From Planctomycetota bacterium (GTDB taxonomy: Bacteria > Planctomycetota > Phycisphaerae > WQYP01), in NCBI GenBank assembly GCA_021805585.1, contig JAJZEY010000560.1, positions 1-7,134 of the forward strand: a stretch of DNA of 7,134 bases. Reading direction: 5' to 3'. The translations under genes were made by a program, and so were the position numbers. The notes below the pieces were generated by a model. That model did no database searches and was not told where the DNA came from. It saw nothing but the letters and a program-made list of their open reading frames with translations. Positions 5,137-7,134 of the stretch are shown one piece after another. Every line of letters begins with the position of its first letter. Within the stretch, counting starts at the first letter, position 1.

Positions 5137-7134
5137 TTATTTGATAAACAGCATTTCGCGATAGGTGGGCAGCGGCCATGCGCTGTCGGAAACCATCGCT
5201 TCAAGCTTATCTCCAAATTCGCGAACCGCGTTCATGGCCGGTATGACCACATCGCGGGAATACTTGGCGTGGGCCAGGGAATCTCCTTTGGCGTGGTGTT
5301 CGTTAATTGCATCAAGCTTGTCAATGGCCTGATGGAAACCAGCGATCGCGGAACCGAGTTCCACAAGAATCTTCTGCTGCTCGGAAAGAGACTTGCCCTT
5401 AAGACCAGCGGCCTTGGCCGCGGCAATTGAGCCCGCCACCTCGGACTGGTAGCTGATGGCCGCTGGAAGAATCATGGTGCGTGCCATGGAAGCGGTCATA
5501 AGACCTTCAATGGTGATGGTCTTTTTATAGTTCTCAAGGTAAATCTCGTAACGGCTGTGAACTTCCTTTTCGCTAAGCACTTTGTATTTGCCGAAAAGCT
5601 CCACCGCTTCCTTGCTGATGAGATGAGGAATTGCATCCACCGAAGTCTTGAGGTTAGGCAGCCCGCGCTTGGCGGCCTCTTTGTGCCATTCTTCGGTGTA
5701 GCCGTCGCCATTGAATATGACGCGTTTGTTTTCCTTGATCATCGTAACCAGCAGGCTCTGGACGGATTTATTAAAATCCTTGCCGGCTTTTACATCGGCT
5801 TCAAGCCGGGTCGCCACATAGTCAAGCGATTCGGCCACAATGGTGTTAAGCACGGTATTGGGGCCGGCAATGGATTGACCCGCGGAAACGGCGCGGAATT
5901 CAAATTTATTGCCGGTGAAGGCAAAGGGCGAGGTGCGGTTGCGGTCGCCAGCGTCCCGCGGCAGCTTGGGCAGCACGGTCACACCAATTTCCATCTGTCC
6001 ACCAGCTTTGGTGCTCTTGGCACCGCCAGCTTCAATCTGATCCATGATATCCTGAAGCTGCTCGCCCAGGTAAATGGAAATAATGGCTGGCGGGGCTTCA
6101 TTGGCACCCAGGCGATGGTCGTTTCCTGCCGAAGAAATCGCGACGCGCAACAGTGTGGCATATTTGTTCACCGCACGGATTGTGGCGGCGCAAAAAACCA
6201 AGAACTGGGCGTTTTCGTGCGGCGTGTCACCCGGATTCAACAGGTTTTCCCCGGAATCGGTGGACATGGACCAGTTGTTGTGCTTGCCGGAGCCATTGAC
6301 GCGGGCAAATGGTTTTTCATGCAGCAGACAGCTAAGTCCGTATTGTTCGGCCACGTGCCGCAATGTTTCCATGGTCAGCATCTGGTGGTCGTGGGCCAGG
6401 TTGGAATCTTCAAAAATCGGGGCGATTTCATATTGTGCAGGGGCCACTTCATTGTGGCGGGTTTTGACCGGAACTCCAAGTTTGTAGAGTTCCTGTTCAA
6501 CTTCCAGCATACAGGCCAGCACGCGCTCCGGAATGGTGCCGAAATACTGGTCTTCCATTTCCTGACCCTTTGGTGGCTTGGCACCAAAAAGGGTACGGCC
6601 ACAGTTAATCAGGTCAGGGCGGGCAAAGTAAAAGTTACGGTCAATTAGGAAATATTCCTGCTCCGCCCCGACGGTCGTAAACACCTTGGTAGCGGTGGTG
6701 TTACCGAACAACTTAAGCACGCGCATGGCCTGGGTGGATAGAGCTTCCATAGACCGTAAAAGCGGTATCTTTTTGTCCAGCGCTTCCCCAGTCCAGGAGA
6801 CGAACGCGGTGGGAATTACCAGCGTTGTACCGTTGGGGTTCTCCAGGATGTACGCCGGAGAAGTCGGATCCCATGCCGTATATCCACGGGCTTCAAATGT
6901 AGCCCGTAAACCGCCGGACGGAAACGACGAGGCATCCGGTTCACCCTTCACGAGTTCCTTGCCGGAGAATTCCAGAATCGCGCTGCACCCTTCCGGAGAA
7001 ACGAAACTGTCATGCTTTTCGGCGGTCAGGCCGGTCATCGGATAGAACAGATGGGTGTAGTGGGTAGCTCCCTTTTCCACAGCCCAATCGCGCATCGCGG
7101 ACGCTACGACGTCGGCAATGCCGGGGTCTATTGC
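5137..7134 (-). CDS. glnN: Glutamine synthetase type III (GlnN), 5' end beyond the window
   Basis: ATP-dependent ligase joining ammonia to glutamate to make glutamine, the entry point of nitrogen assimilation; type III enzymes are large cytoplasmic oligomers, typically about 700 residues per subunit. The window holds 665 residues. The frame is open to the right edge, and the 13 codons before the first visible Met ([13 protein letters not shown]) read as family sequence, so the start lies outside. Numbering from the first codon present: [15 protein letters not shown] (35-49) and [19 protein letters not shown] (54-72) are type III hallmarks; [10 protein letters not shown] (156-165) carries metal-binding Glu residues; [10 protein letters not shown] (227-236), [17 protein letters not shown] (274-290) and [13 protein letters not shown] (338-350) form the active-site core; [18 protein letters not shown] (397-414) holds substrate- and nucleotide-contacting Arg residues. 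The end, [13 protein letters not shown], matches the family C-terminus. No frameshift or missing key residue is visible. A dedicated terminator follows, so this is the last gene of its transcript. The promoter is not in the window. Confidence 0.96.
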   Translation of the reverse strand, partial: AIDPGIADVVASAMRDWAVEKGATHYTHLFYPMTGLTAEKHDSFVSPEGCSAILEFSGKELVKGEPDASSFPSGGLRATFEARGYTAWDPTSPAYILENPNGTTLVIPTAFVSWTGEALDKKIPLLRSMEALSTQAMRVLKLFGNTTATKVFTTVGAEQEYFLIDRNFYFARPDLINCGRTLFGAKPPKGQEMEDQYFGTIPERVLACMLEVEQELYKLGVPVKTRHNEVAPAQYEIAPIFEDSNLAHDHQMLTMETLRHVAEQYGLSCLLHEKPFARVNGSGKHNNWSMSTDSGENLLNPGDTPHENAQFLVFCAATIRAVNKYATLLRVAISSAGNDHRLGANEAPPAIISIYLGEQLQDIMDQIEAGGAKSTKAGGQMEIGVTVLPKLPRDAGDRNRTSPFAFTGNKFEFRAVSAGQSIAGPNTVLNTIVAESLDYVATRLEADVKAGKDFNKSVQSLLVTMIKENKRVIFNGDGYTEEWHKEAAKRGLPNLKTSVDAIPHLISKEAVELFGKYKVLSEKEVHSRYEIYLENYKKTITIEGLMTASMARTMILPAAISYQSEVAGSIAAAKAAGLKGKSLSEQQKILVELGSAIAGFHQAIDKLDAINEHHAKGDSLAHAKYSRDVVIPAMNAVREFGDKLEAMVSDSAWPLPTYREMLFIK

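Noticed and set aside
5557..6648. A 363-codon open frame on the plus strand opposite glnN
   Set aside because: It lies wholly antisense to a clearly conserved glutamine synthetase and shows no family motifs of its own; it is a codon-bias shadow.
1..7134. Reassigned stop codon, considered because of the TAA inside trpB
   Set aside because: rlmI and glnN end in TAA exactly at their family C-termini, the MFS gene ends in TGA and the membrane protein in TAG, so the standard code holds.
1..7134. Mobile element, CRISPR array, tRNA, rRNA or defence system
   Set aside because: No transposase or integrase motifs, spaced direct repeats, tRNA cloverleaf or known defence domains were seen on either strand; the gene content is housekeeping.

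Overview
The window suggests a bacterial chromosome segment of moderately high GC carrying ordinary housekeeping genes. A type III glutamine synthetase, long N-terminal extensions on conserved enzymes, and a small membrane protein with a decayed zinc-ribbon-like start together hint at the Planctomycetota/PVC group, perhaps a Phycisphaerae-like lineage. That assignment is inference from remembered family traits, and no rRNA or tRNA is present to settle it. All three stop codons are used (TAA, TGA, TAG), so the standard bacterial code applies.

Layout: trpB (tryptophan synthase beta) lies on the minus strand at the left edge, transcribed leftward from a good promoter with a very short 5' leader. 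Its reading frame meets a TAA stop about 50 codons before the family's usual end, yet the three codons after that stop still match the TrpB consensus. About 370 bases upstream, in divergent orientation, an MFS transporter begins on the plus strand. An RlmI-like 23S rRNA cytosine methyltransferase follows 55 bases after it on the same strand, possibly in the same transcript. The methyltransferase converges on a small minus-strand gene for a membrane protein with three predicted helices and no assigned function. After a gene-free stretch comes glnN (type III glutamine synthetase), also on the minus strand. It runs off the right edge, so its 5' end is missing, and its 3' end is followed by a small hairpin and then a strong intrinsic terminator.

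The genes do not form one pathway: amino-acid synthesis (trpB), nitrogen assimilation (glnN), transport and rRNA modification sit side by side. I see no mobile element, CRISPR array, defence system or RNA gene. The two most notable points are the in-frame stop in trpB and a nine-C tract inside the MFS gene, where losing or gaining one base would bring an immediate stop codon.
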